Assembly (NCBI GenBank): GCA_015064735.1
Contig: SVRP01000001.1
Coordinates: forward strand, 124,001 to 188,000
From: Oscillospiraceae bacterium
GTDB taxonomy: Bacteria > Bacillota > Clostridia > Oscillospirales > CAG-272
Length of the DNA stretch: 64,000 bases
Direction: 5' to 3'
Part shown: one piece after another, positions 9,631 through 19,542 of the stretch
Position numbering within the stretch: position 1 is the first letter of the stretch
Layout of the letters: every line of letters starts with the position of its first letter
Position numbers and translations under genes: made by a program
Notes under the pieces: model-generated
The model's database searches: none
Seen by the model: only the letters and a program-made list of their open reading frames with translations
What the model was told of the DNA's origin: nothing

Positions 9631-12600
9631 CAATAAGGGACATTGCTATTGCATTTGGCTACGAGGTCAACAAAGGCACCGAAGCAAGTGTAAAGAAAAG
9701 CATTAACTCCCTTAAAAGTTTTGCAACGAAAGCCCTCGGTGCTATCGGCGTCGGTGTTTCTCTTACTCAACTGAACGCTATTGTTGAGGAGTTCCAAGAG
9801 GTAAATCAGCAGATCAAGTATGCTACCAACAACATTGCAAATCAGGAAGAATTGCAACGTGCAGTTGGAGATGCGGCAAACGCAACGAGGCAGACCTACG
9901 CTGCTATGGCTACGACAGTAACCGACCTGATGAACACCCACAACAAGTTGTTCAAAACGGTGGAGGATACCGCCGCTTTTGCAGAACTTACCAACAAAGC
10001 ATTCAAGTCCGCAGGAGCAAATGAGTCAGAAATCAGCTCCTTGAACGGAGCGATCCAAAACGCATTTACAACAGGAAAGGTCAGTGCAGGAAGCTTTCAG
10101 ACGATAATGAAGTCCTGCCCGAAGGTGATAACCTACCTTTCCAAAACGCTCGGCGTAACCGAGCAGCAAGTCAAGGCACTCGGAACCGCAGGTGCTATAA
10201 CCGCAAATCAGCTATACACGGCATTCAACAGCAATTCCGCCGCCATAGAATCGGATTACGGTCAACTCGCATTCACCATAACGGATGCGATGAAGTACAT
10301 CAAAAACGAATTCGGTCTTTGGTTGGTTCAGCTTAACGAAACGCACCAAATCACCCAGAAAGTAGCCAAGTTTATGACTCGTGCATTCGACGGGATTATG
10401 AACGTGGTGAAGAAAGCGACGGCTTGGGTTGAAAGGCTATCGTCGAAGGTGGGGGGCATAGGAAATCTCCTGAAGATTATCCTGATAACCATTGGAAGCA
10501 TAGCAGGTGCTACTGCCGGTCTTAAAATAGTCGGCAATGTTATGATGGGTAATTCGGCACTCCAGAAACTCGCAGAAACGCTGGGAACGGTGGGAGCGGG
10601 TGCTGGAGGTGCTTTTGCTGGCTTCAAGGGGCTTGGAGCCGCAATCGGCAAAATAGCTCCAATGGTGGCAAAGGCGTGTCCTTGGGTGCTACTCATCATA
10701 GCAATTATTGCCGCCCTAATGGTTGCACTCGAAGACCTGATAGCATTCTTCAACGGAAACGATAGTATCGCAGGAGGATTTTTCGCCACAATTGGAAAGT
10801 CCGCCGAGGATATGAAAAACAAGATAGCGGGCATAGTTGAAAAACTCGGCTCCGTCTTCTCGGACGTTTTCTCGGTGGTGTCTCAGGTAATCGGTCTTGC
10901 TGCCACGGTAATCAGCGGTGCTCTCGTAGGTGCGTTGGAAATACTGGTCGAGGTTCTCGATCCTGTATGCTCGTTGCTTCAAATGATTATGGACAAAATA
11001 ATGCCCGTAATCAATAAGTTGATGCAGTCCCTATTCAACATACTCGAAAAGCTGATGAATGGGGTATTGAAAATTATCGTATCCTTGCTGGATATAATCG
11101 TACCAATTCTCGACTTGCTCATAGCGGTTCTTGAACCTATACTCGATCTCGTCGTGATGATAGTCGATGCAGTGTTGCCGATCCTTGACATCCTGAACCC
11201 GATCATCGACATTGTAGTAAACCTCGTAAACCTCGCCCTGAAGCCTGTAATCTCCATAATTAAGTTGCTCTGCAACCTGCTCAACTCTGTGCTCGTTCCG
11301 GTGCTTAATATGGTGAATCAGTTGTTAGCCCCTGTGCTCGGCATAATCGAGAGCGTTTTGTCTATCCTGACACCGCTTTTGGATATGCTTTCGAGCCTCC
11401 TAAATCTGATTTTGTCCCCCATCATCGACGTTCTCACGGTCATAATCGACATTCTTTCGGGAACGCTCGGAGGCGTAATTTCGTTCATCACAACGCTGTT
11501 ACAGCCATTGATTGATGCACTCTCTTGGATAATCGGATTGTTCGACAAATTGATAGGGGCAATAGTCGGTCCCCTTGAAGGAGCGGCAAGCAAGTTCAAG
11601 GATTTCACGTCCTCTGTGACCGGCAACTTGACAAAAGGCATCGGAGGTCTCGGTCAAAAGGTTACGGGGTGGATGAGCAACGTCACCTCGTCGTTCAAGA
11701 ATGCCATTTCCAACTGGACTAAGAATTTCGCTCAGGGAGCGAAGGACATAGTAAGCGGTTTCGGAAAAGGCATCACCGATTTCTTCTCGAACATCGGCAG
11801 TTGGATTAAGAAGAACATCTTCGATCCTTTTGTCAACGGCTTCAAGAAGTTGTTCGGGATCCACAGTCCGTCAACTGTATTCGCAGAACTCGGCTCAATG
11901 CTTATGCAGGGACTTGGAGAGGGATTGAAAAACGCTCTCGGTTCTGTACTCAATATTCTTTCGGACATCGGTTCGAAGATACTCGACGGAGTTAAGAGTA
12001 TTTGGGAAGGAGCCAAAAACATCGCCGGTAAAATCGGCGAAACGATTTCAGGTGCAGCATCGAAAATCGGCGAGTGGGCTGGCAACGCTTGGGATAGCGT
12101 GAAGAGCGGAGCACAAAACGCTTGGACCTCTATTTCGAGTGGCTTCCAGAGTATGACGAGCAAGGTTGGAGACGCCCTGAGCGGAGCGGCAAGCAAAGTC
12201 AAGGATTTTGCAAGCGGTGTAGCAGAAAAGGTATCGACCGGTATCGGCAATGCCGTATCGGGTATCAAAAATGCAGTAAGCGATACGGTGAACAAGGCAG
12301 TAACCGCTGTCAAGGATAGTGCAATCGGCAAGGCGGTATCGTCTGCGGTCAGCACAGCAAAGGAAGGCGTGAGCAAGGCGGTGGAAACCGCTAAGTCTGC
12401 CATCAGTAGCGTAGCATCGAACGTCGGTGCGAAGGTATCCGAGATAGCAAGCAACGTCAAGAGCACCGTCAGCTCTGTTGTGGACAAAGCAAAATCGACC
12501 GTCAGCAACGTAGTTAGCTCGGTCAAAAACAGTAGTGTTGGAAAGGCGGTAGGCGGAGCGGTAAGCAAAGCCAAGAGTGCCGTATCCAGCGGATTGAAGA

Positions 12601-12953
12601 AGCTCGGCAGTTTCTTCGGTCTTGCAAATGGTGGTTACATCGGGGCAAACAAGCCCACCCCCGTAGTTATCGGTGATAACAAGAACGAGGGCGAGATCGT
12701 ATCTCCTATCAGCAAGATGAAGAACACGATGCTCGATGCTTTGAGCGTATTCGCAGGAGCAAGACAGCCCGCCCAAGCAGCACAAACCCTTAATCAAGAT
12801 TCAAGCAATCGAACCATCACGCAGAACGTGAACATCACCAACCAGTTTAATGGAGGTCCTGCTCAGGCTCAAAAGGATGGAGCGAAAGCTATGAAGAAAT
12901 CTTCCAGCGATGCAACGGCTGAAATGGCACGTGCATTGTCGTATGCGAGGTGA
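9627..12953 (+). CDS. tail tape measure protein
   Basis: 1108 aa, long hydrophobic and coiled segments, location after chaperone. Confidence 0.9.
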   Translation: MTIRDIAIAFGYEVNKGTEASVKKSINSLKSFATKALGAIGVGVSLTQLNAIVEEFQEVNQQIKYATNNIANQEELQRAVGDAANATRQTYAAMATTVTDLMNTHNKLFKTVEDTAAFAELTNKAFKSAGANESEISSLNGAIQNAFTTGKVSAGSFQTIMKSCPKVITYLSKTLGVTEQQVKALGTAGAITANQLYTAFNSNSAAIESDYGQLAFTITDAMKYIKNEFGLWLVQLNETHQITQKVAKFMTRAFDGIMNVVKKATAWVERLSSKVGGIGNLLKIILITIGSIAGATAGLKIVGNVMMGNSALQKLAETLGTVGAGAGGAFAGFKGLGAAIGKIAPMVAKACPWVLLIIAIIAALMVALEDLIAFFNGNDSIAGGFFATIGKSAEDMKNKIAGIVEKLGSVFSDVFSVVSQVIGLAATVISGALVGALEILVEVLDPVCSLLQMIMDKIMPVINKLMQSLFNILEKLMNGVLKIIVSLLDIIVPILDLLIAVLEPILDLVVMIVDAVLPILDILNPIIDIVVNLVNLALKPVISIIKLLCNLLNSVLVPVLNMVNQLLAPVLGIIESVLSILTPLLDMLSSLLNLILSPIIDVLTVIIDILSGTLGGVISFITTLLQPLIDALSWIIGLFDKLIGAIVGPLEGAASKFKDFTSSVTGNLTKGIGGLGQKVTGWMSNVTSSFKNAISNWTKNFAQGAKDIVSGFGKGITDFFSNIGSWIKKNIFDPFVNGFKKLFGIHSPSTVFAELGSMLMQGLGEGLKNALGSVLNILSDIGSKILDGVKSIWEGAKNIAGKIGETISGAASKIGEWAGNAWDSVKSGAQNAWTSISSGFQSMTSKVGDALSGAASKVKDFASGVAEKVSTGIGNAVSGIKNAVSDTVNKAVTAVKDSAIGKAVSSAVSTAKEGVSKAVETAKSAISSVASNVGAKVSEIASNVKSTVSSVVDKAKSTVSNVVSSVKNSSVGKAVGGAVSKAKSAVSSGLKKLGSFFGLANGGYIGANKPTPVVIGDNKNEGEIVSPISKMKNTMLDALSVFAGARQPAQAAQTLNQDSSNRTITQNVNITNQFNGGPAQAQKDGAKAMKKSSSDATAEMARALSYAR

Positions 12954-13504
12954 TGAACGTGGCAAAAGTTTATACGCCTTCCAATCTCGGAGGAGTACAA
13001 TTTGACGCAATCATCAGCAGAGATCGAGCCTACGAAGCAGAAGTTCCCACCTACCCCGTCGAAGACGGTTACAAAGTGAGTGACGCTGTTCTTCGAGGCC
13101 CGCTCTCTTTGAGCGTTACTGCGTTCATCTCGAACTCGCCGATTACTTGGAGGAGACAGTTAGGAAATTCTCAGAATAGGGTTAGCAGAGTGTGTAAGCA
13201 ACTCGAAAAGCTCTACTTCTCAGGAGATCCTGTTACCTTTACATCGGGTAACAAAGTTTACCGAAATATGGCACTTGTCAGCTTGACGATTCCCGAAAAC
13301 GCCGAGATGATGAATGCCGTTGAGGTTTCGTTTCAATTGCAACAGGTCGAGATAACAAAATCCAAGACCACCACGATTCCTGCTTCTTATGGAGCGAGCG
13401 GCACAACCGGCGAAAGTGGAGGTACGGCGAGCACGACAGAGGAGAAGAAAGAAGGCTTTCTCTCCAAAGCCTGCTCGCTTTTGTTCGGCTTGTTTAAGAA
13501 ATAA
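12950..13504 (+). CDS. tail/baseplate protein
   Basis: 184 aa; synteny after tape measure. Confidence 0.5.
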   Translation: MMNVAKVYTPSNLGGVQFDAIISRDRAYEAEVPTYPVEDGYKVSDAVLRGPLSLSVTAFISNSPITWRRQLGNSQNRVSRVCKQLEKLYFSGDPVTFTSGNKVYRNMALVSLTIPENAEMMNAVEVSFQLQQVEITKSKTTTIPASYGASGTTGESGGTASTTEEKKEGFLSKACSLLFGLFKK

Positions 13505-13521
13505 GAGAGGAGGAAGGAACA

Positions 13522-13860
13522 TTGACAATCATATCCCTACCCGATATGAACGACAGCTTTTCAAGGGTTGTCTTGCGGGGAAAGGAGTATCTGCTCCGCT
13601 TGACGTATAACTCAACGGGAGATTTTTGGACCTTTGGCATCTACACGTCAGAGGATACGCCGATCATCACCGAGATAAAGATCGTTCCGTCCTTTCCTCT
13701 CAATCGGTATTTCCATACGAGCGAAATGCCCGATGGGATCTTCGGAGTGCTTACGAACCTCGAACGTGTTGGGCGTGATGCGTTCAAGAACGGCGAGGCT
13801 CAGTTCGTATTCATTCCCTCTGAAGAATTGATCGAGGAGGCGAAAGAATATGTCGATTAA
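13522..13860 (+). CDS. baseplate plug-like protein
   Basis: 112 aa; synteny. Confidence 0.5.
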   Translation: MTIISLPDMNDSFSRVVLRGKEYLLRLTYNSTGDFWTFGIYTSEDTPIITEIKIVPSFPLNRYFHTSEMPDGIFGVLTNLERVGRDAFKNGEAQFVFIPSEELIEEAKEYVD

Positions 13861-14752
13861 GTTCTTCGACCGACAGTACAGGTTAAAGGCTGGTGTAGCG
13901 GGCTCTGTTGGGTTCGAAATCGGGCAACCGTCATCGGACACCAACAAAGCTCTGCATATCAACTTTTCGCTCGAAAGGACAGACTCATCTACCCTGAATA
14001 CCGCAAAGATCCAGATATGGAACCTGAACCAAGCACACCTTAACACGCTGGCAAGAACCAACTGCCAGATCGAGTTGAATGCAGGATACGGCGATAGCCG
14101 ACCTTGCATTTTCAAAGGTACGGTAAGCAACGTGCAGACCGACCTTGATGGTGCGGACAGAATGACGGATATAGAGGCGATTGACGGTTTCGCAGAGACC
14201 AAAGACACCTTTGTTTCCATTTCCTATCGTGGAAAAACGGCTGTAAAGACGGTTATTGACGATGCGGCAAAGAAGATGGGGCTTCCTGTAAGATACTCGT
14301 CAAAGGCGAGGAGCGTTGCTCTACGCCGTTTCTTTTCCCGTGGTTACAGTTATGTTGGAGCCGCCAAAAACGCTCTCGATGCAGCTTGCAGACTTGCGAG
14401 CATCGCTTGGACGATACAGAATGGTACGTTGCAGGTAACGCAGAAGAACGAGCCGATCTCCACCATAGCACAGGTGCTCGACAAAACGTCAGGGCTTATC
14501 GGCATCCCGAAGAAGATATACAACAGTGCGGTTGCGGCTGGTGAAGACACCGGAAGCACGTTGCAGGATAGCCTTTTTGGTTATGAGGTTGTGTTCTTTT
14601 TGAACGGAGCCATTAACGTCAACGACCTTGTGAAGCTCCAATCGGAAGTAGTTACGGGTATATTCCGTGTCTATAAGTTGACAATCCAAGGTGACAACCT
14701 TGAAGGAGATTGGCAATGTACGGCACAGCTTGTGGAGGTAGGAAGCGTATGA
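13850..14752 (+). CDS. baseplate hub protein (late control D-like)
   Basis: 300 aa; position before spike gene. Confidence 0.6.
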   Translation: MSIKFFDRQYRLKAGVAGSVGFEIGQPSSDTNKALHINFSLERTDSSTLNTAKIQIWNLNQAHLNTLARTNCQIELNAGYGDSRPCIFKGTVSNVQTDLDGADRMTDIEAIDGFAETKDTFVSISYRGKTAVKTVIDDAAKKMGLPVRYSSKARSVALRRFFSRGYSYVGAAKNALDAACRLASIAWTIQNGTLQVTQKNEPISTIAQVLDKTSGLIGIPKKIYNSAVAAGEDTGSTLQDSLFGYEVVFFLNGAINVNDLVKLQSEVVTGIFRVYKLTIQGDNLEGDWQCTAQLVEVGSV

Positions 14753-15303
14753 TGCAAGATCTCGTAAAGGCGATTACGGATACCGTAACGTCTATGCTTA
14801 ACGAAGTCCACACAGCATTACCGGCAGAGATTGTGGAATTCGATCCCAAAGATTGTACCGCAACGGTTCTGCCGTTGGCAAAAATGGTGCTCACAAACGG
14901 AAAGGTCATCGACTATCCGCAAATCACAGATGTTCCCGTTATGTTCCAGCAAGGAGCAGGGCGGGATGTTTCTGTCGTTTTCCCCGTAAAGAAAGGCGAC
15001 GGATGCCTGCTCATCGTGAGCGAGCAAACGCTTGATATGTGGAGAGGAGAGGGAGAGCAGTTTTCGGAAATGAAATACGCCCTCTCGAACGCCGTAGCTC
15101 TTCCGGGACTATTCAGCAAGCCACCGAAGGAAATCAAGGACGCAATCGAGGATGATTGCATCATTGTAACCAACAAGAACTTGAAAATGGTTATCTCGGA
15201 AAAGCACATTGGCATCGACGGTGACGTGAAGATTCGAGGCGACGTCAAGGTGTCTGGATCTGTGAGCGAGCACCAGTTGCTACTCAATCCATTTAACAGT
15301 TGA
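14749..15303 (+). CDS. Gp138-like baseplate spike protein
   Basis: ORF 14710-15303; MMQDLV start likely; 'GRDVSVVFPVKKGDGCLLI' Gp138_N-like. Confidence 0.7.
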   Translation: MMQDLVKAITDTVTSMLNEVHTALPAEIVEFDPKDCTATVLPLAKMVLTNGKVIDYPQITDVPVMFQQGAGRDVSVVFPVKKGDGCLLIVSEQTLDMWRGEGEQFSEMKYALSNAVALPGLFSKPPKEIKDAIEDDCIIVTNKNLKMVISEKHIGIDGDVKIRGDVKVSGSVSEHQLLLNPFNS

Positions 15304-15321
15304 CCGAAAGGAGGATAGGCG

Positions 15322-15675
15322 ATGAAAGATATTTTGCTCGACGACAAAGGCGACCTGAAGCTCTCGGAAACGGGAGATATTCAGTTCACCGACAGCGTGA
15401 AGCAAGCAATCGCAATCCGACTGCGGTGGTTTCAAAACGAATGGAAGCTCGGACCTGAACTTGGCATCCCGTATTACGAGGAAGCCTTTGTGAAGAATCC
15501 GAGTTTGGTTCTGCTCGAAGACCTGATGCGAGATGCGATACTCGACGTGGAGGAAGTCACGGACGTAGAGAATTTGGTTCTCACCCTTGACCGATACCTG
15601 AGAAAGTTAAGCGTTTCGTACAAGGTTCACGCAGGACAAAGTTCAATAGAAGGGAGGTTGACACTCGATGTATAA
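15322..15675 (+). CDS. gp25/W-like baseplate wedge protein (DUF2634-like)
   Basis: 117 aa; 'QAIAIRLRWFQNEWKLGPELGIPY'. Confidence 0.75.
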   Translation: MKDILLDDKGDLKLSETGDIQFTDSVKQAIAIRLRWFQNEWKLGPELGIPYYEEAFVKNPSLVLLEDLMRDAILDVEEVTDVENLVLTLDRYLRKLSVSYKVHAGQSSIEGRLTLDV

Positions 15676-17137
15676 CCAAAGAGGTGTAACACCGAACGGT
15701 TTTGTGAAGAAAAGGCTTGATGAGATCTTAGCCGAGCTTCAGCAAGACCTTACCGAAGAATTCGGATTCGATGTAGCACTCAATCCTCAATCCTTCTTGA
15801 ATGTTCTTACCACGAATTTCGCTGATAGACTCGCACAGCTCTGGGAGGTGGCGGAGCAAACGTACTTCGCACACTATCCTTCCACCGCAGAAGGAGTAAA
15901 CCTCGACTTCGCCGCACAGTTCGGCGGCTTAACGAGAGAAAGAGATCAGCAAACAGCCTACACGGTTCTTTGCACAGGCAAAGATGGGACGCTCATCGGT
16001 GACGGTACACGTATCGCATCGAACACGACACCCCAGATTTTCTTCAAAGCAATGCAGGACTTCGAATTGACAAGAGAAGCCTTCAACAAAGCATCTGTTT
16101 CCGTGGTTTCGGCATCAGATGACACAGTATATACCGTAACGATAAACGGCGATGCCTGTGTTTATCGCTCTGGCGTAAGTGCCACAGCATCCGAAATCTT
16201 GCTCGGACTCCAAGAACAGATAACCGCTACGGTTGGAGACGATTTCGAGGCAGTTGCAGAGGATTCTGTATTGAAGATCACGTGCAAGAGCGATAGAAAG
16301 ACAAACCATCTTTCGCTTTCGGAAAACCTGACAACCGAGACCGTTTCCTGCCTGTTTACATTCCACAGTGAGGAGTTCGGAAAAATCGTCCTTCCGGCAG
16401 GCTCCATTACCGAGATCGTTACAACGATTGTCGGCTTCGAGTCTTGCTCGAACCTTTCTTCCCCCACATACGGACGACTTCGGGAAACCGACATCGAATT
16501 CCGCCAGTCTTACTTGCAGAAAATCGCCTCCCGCTCGACTATGATGCTGGAGAGCGTTGTTGCAGGTATCCTTGAAAACGTGGAAAACGTAAGCAGTGCT
16601 TCGGGATACGAAAACGATTCGTCAGAAACGGATGCGGAAGGCAGACCGCCCCACTCGATAGAAATTGTCGTTGATGGCGGTTCGGACGTCGATATTGCCG
16701 CACAGATCCTGAAGAATAAGGCTGCGGGCATCGCAACCTACGGAAGCGTAGAAGTAGATGTTCCCGATTTGTTTGGTGGCGTTGTGGTGGTTCGCTTCAA
16801 CAGACCTCAGCCTGTCTATGTATGGTTGAAGGTAAATGTAACGAAGAACCCGTCACAGCCTATGCCCCCGAACTACACAGACCTCATCAAGCAGGCTATC
16901 GTGGAGAAATCCACAGACCTGAAGGCTGGAAGTGCTGTTCTCACGCAGGATTTCTACGAAGGTATCAAGGCAAAGTGTTCGGGTATTGCCTATATAGACA
17001 TATCCGCATTCAGCACAACCGAAAGCGATTCCGTTCCGACCGAGGGCGACTATACCGAGAGGAACGTGTTCGTTACATCTCGGCAGAAAGCCGTTATAGA
17101 CACGGACAGAATCGAGGTGACGCTGATTGAGCATTGA
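15668..17137 (+). CDS. baseplate J-like protein
   Basis: 489 aa; 'RERDQQT...G' and 'GR(L)RETDIEFRQSY' signatures. Confidence 0.85.
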   Translation: MYNQRGVTPNGFVKKRLDEILAELQQDLTEEFGFDVALNPQSFLNVLTTNFADRLAQLWEVAEQTYFAHYPSTAEGVNLDFAAQFGGLTRERDQQTAYTVLCTGKDGTLIGDGTRIASNTTPQIFFKAMQDFELTREAFNKASVSVVSASDDTVYTVTINGDACVYRSGVSATASEILLGLQEQITATVGDDFEAVAEDSVLKITCKSDRKTNHLSLSENLTTETVSCLFTFHSEEFGKIVLPAGSITEIVTTIVGFESCSNLSSPTYGRLRETDIEFRQSYLQKIASRSTMMLESVVAGILENVENVSSASGYENDSSETDAEGRPPHSIEIVVDGGSDVDIAAQILKNKAAGIATYGSVEVDVPDLFGGVVVVRFNRPQPVYVWLKVNVTKNPSQPMPPNYTDLIKQAIVEKSTDLKAGSAVLTQDFYEGIKAKCSGIAYIDISAFSTTESDSVPTEGDYTERNVFVTSRQKAVIDTDRIEVTLIEH

Positions 17138-18281
17138 AACTCTCGTCAAGGAATTTCCCTTGATAAATGATTTTCCTGAGCAGTTTAAGGAAAAGAAACT
17201 GATCCTCGGTCTTACGAGAGCATTCGACAAGCAGTTGGGTGAGTTGCTTGGAGTTTTTCAACAGCTCCAGACAGACCTTTCGCTCGACCACGCTGAGGGA
17301 AAGCAGCTCGACCTTATAGGCGACATCGTAGGACTTACGAGGGCTGAGGCGGGCTTGTTGTGCGGTGACGAGATCTTCTTCCCGATCTTGGAGGATAGAC
17401 GTTACCGCCAATATCTCAAATACAAGGCGTATAAGAATTCGAACAACTGCACCTATTACGACCTGATCCAGCAGTTGCAGACGGTGTGGGGTGTTGATGA
17501 GATCCAATACGAAGAGGATGAGCTTTACCCCGCAACGATTATCGTAACCGCATCACTGTTGACACCTGAAGGCGGACCTGCGGACATCTCGTATGTCCCG
17601 TCGGTTCACCCTGCCGGTGTCGGCTTTTTGTATCGCTACCGACTGAAATATGTCATTCAGGTAGGAAAGCTCCTCACGCTATACGGCTATGAACAGCCTA
17701 TGTGTGGGGCGGTTGTTTGCGGCGTTTATCCGACCGTTGCAACTCTCGGTTCCAGCCACGAAAACGGCGTTATTGTTTCTGACGCTCATAGCGAGCATAC
17801 CCACGAATACGACCTCGCCGGAACATACCCCGAAACCGCCACGATTGGAATGACGAACGAGAAAGCAGTTGAGGCATCGTCCGAAATTGCACTCGACGAA
17901 AACCAGTATGGATTTATGGGAGATGACACGGTGATGGGAGTTACGCCTGAAATCGCTTCGCTTGGCGTTTCTGCTTCCGCAGAGGTTGATGCTTCGGCAG
18001 ATACCGAGCTGAACGCAAACGACTACGAGGCAACGGGTACGATTCCCGATAAGGCATCGGTAGGAACATCTTATGCAAATGAAATTGAGGCATCGTCCGA
18101 AATCGAACTCGAAGGAAGTGAGTACGATGCGGTTGGTTCTGGCGTTATCGCAGGAACCGCTCCGTCCAAAGCATCTTCGGGAACGCAATCCAGTTCCAGC
18201 ATAACGTCTGCCGAAACCACGACGGTCATCAAGACCGACTACACGGTTTCTGGTAAGATCAAGTGTGGTAAATATTTTTAG
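17127..18281 (+). CDS. gpI-like/DUF2313 tail protein with degenerate C-terminal repeats
   Basis: 384 aa; N-terminal 'GKQLDLIGDIVGLTRAEAG'; C-terminal G-x-x-P-x-x-A-x-x-G repeats. Confidence 0.7.
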   Translation: MSIETLVKEFPLINDFPEQFKEKKLILGLTRAFDKQLGELLGVFQQLQTDLSLDHAEGKQLDLIGDIVGLTRAEAGLLCGDEIFFPILEDRRYRQYLKYKAYKNSNNCTYYDLIQQLQTVWGVDEIQYEEDELYPATIIVTASLLTPEGGPADISYVPSVHPAGVGFLYRYRLKYVIQVGKLLTLYGYEQPMCGAVVCGVYPTVATLGSSHENGVIVSDAHSEHTHEYDLAGTYPETATIGMTNEKAVEASSEIALDENQYGFMGDDTVMGVTPEIASLGVSASAEVDASADTELNANDYEATGTIPDKASVGTSYANEIEASSEIELEGSEYDAVGSGVIAGTAPSKASSGTQSSSSITSAETTTVIKTDYTVSGKIKCGKYF

Positions 18282-18294
18282 GAGGTAAACGATT

Positions 18295-18600
18295 GTGGGA
18301 TTTTTCGCAAATGATTTTCTCGCAAAACGCAGAAAGCAGTGGATGGATTCCATTGTAAAGTTTCAGTATCAGGTATCCGGCACTTGGTACGATGCTGTAA
18401 TCAACAAGCGTGAGGTGAGCGGCACAAAGGTTATGTTTACGGTTCACATACCGAACGTACCTGCGAGCGGTCACACCATCAGGGGCTTGCGGATTATCGA
18501 CATTGAGGGGACCGTGGCTGGTTCCCAAGAGATCTCGCTGGAAAGAACGGCTACGCAGGGCGTTCTTGCCACTTTTGAATTTCCGATACAGGAGGTATAA
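18295..18600 (+). CDS. hypothetical tail-associated protein
   Basis: 101 aa, RBS AGGAGG, GTG start. Confidence 0.6.
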   Translation: MGFFANDFLAKRRKQWMDSIVKFQYQVSGTWYDAVINKREVSGTKVMFTVHIPNVPASGHTIRGLRIIDIEGTVAGSQEISLERTATQGVLATFEFPIQEV

Positions 18601-18606
18601 AGCGAT

Positions 18607-19017
18607 ATGTACAACAGAACCTTTTGGCTGGACCACGTTACCGACGGTAGTGGCAATGTGATTCAGCAAGGCACGAACTTGTCGCAGGATAACTTCAACA
18701 AAATCGAGTTGGGCGTATTCGAGGCTGGTATCGAGCAGGACATCAATGCCATTATGAACAGGCTCAATGCGAGAGAAGCGGCTCACGCAGAGCCCGTGAT
18801 TATCACAGGTATTGAATTGACCGCTGATTCGCTTACCGATCTTATCCCGATTCCCGCTGCCAAGACCAGAAACGCCACAGACTATGTGGTTCAAGCTATG
18901 ATTACGAGCGGAGCTCCCGGCAACATCGTAATCAGCTCGAAGCAGGCGAACGGCTTCAAAGCTACGGCTGACGGTTCGGGAACGGTTACGTTCATCGTTA
19001 TGGGAGGTATTCTGTAA
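18607..19017 (+). CDS. tail fiber-associated hypothetical protein
   Basis: 136 aa; 'NRTFWLDHVTD...GTNLSQDNFNKIE' common in phage tail fiber regions. Confidence 0.6.
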   Translation: MYNRTFWLDHVTDGSGNVIQQGTNLSQDNFNKIELGVFEAGIEQDINAIMNRLNAREAAHAEPVIITGIELTADSLTDLIPIPAAKTRNATDYVVQAMITSGAPGNIVISSKQANGFKATADGSGTVTFIVMGGIL

Positions 19018-19193
19018 TGGCAAACGTAATCATCAAATCTGACGAGCAGAGACGCTACGAAGAGAGGGTTCTCCGTGACTTCCACAAGGTAAGAACACAG
19101 GGGAGCCAACCCACCAAAGAGCAGAGAGAGGCGGCAGAGGTTATCGCTCGCAGATCCGCTGAGTATTCTGCTCAGAACGCCAACAAAAGATAA
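19017..19193 (+). CDS. small hypothetical protein (58 aa)
   Basis: ATG overlaps upstream stop; MANVIIKSDEQRRYEER...; not in supplied ORF track. Confidence 0.6.
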   Translation: MANVIIKSDEQRRYEERVLRDFHKVRTQGSQPTKEQREAAEVIARRSAEYSAQNANKR

Positions 19194-19208
19194 AGGAGGA
19201 ATACGGCT

Positions 19209-19538
19209 ATGATTATCAAAGAAGTGAATGAGGGCGTAAAGGTCGCATACGCAGAGGAAGGCACTCGCCTATATTTTGGGGACGATGAGCTTATGCTCAA
19301 CCTCAAAAAGTACGAGAGAGACGAGGAGGTAACAATCGACATCTGCACTGATGACGATATGATCCTTATCGCCGGTCTTTCCAAGTATTTCGTTGCGAAC
19401 ATCATCATTCCCGCAAGAGCCTATGAGGACGAAGAGAAGACCACTCCCGTCCCCTTCAATATGGATAGAGTAACCCTCTGTCTGTGGGCTCTGCCTACCA
19501 TCGAGCCTGATGGCGTACCTGTAACGGAGGAGGTATAA
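19209..19538 (+). CDS. hypothetical protein upstream of DGR target
   Basis: 109 aa, RBS AAAGGAGG. Confidence 0.6.
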   Translation: MIIKEVNEGVKVAYAEEGTRLYFGDDELMLNLKKYERDEEVTIDICTDDDMILIAGLSKYFVANIIIPARAYEDEEKTTPVPFNMDRVTLCLWALPTIEPDGVPVTEEV

Positions 19539-19542
19539 TTCT

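Noticed and set aside
11000-11500. Membrane transporter in hydrophobic part of the 9627-12953 ORF
   Set aside because: Hydrophobic repeats are typical of tape measure proteins and synteny is unambiguous.
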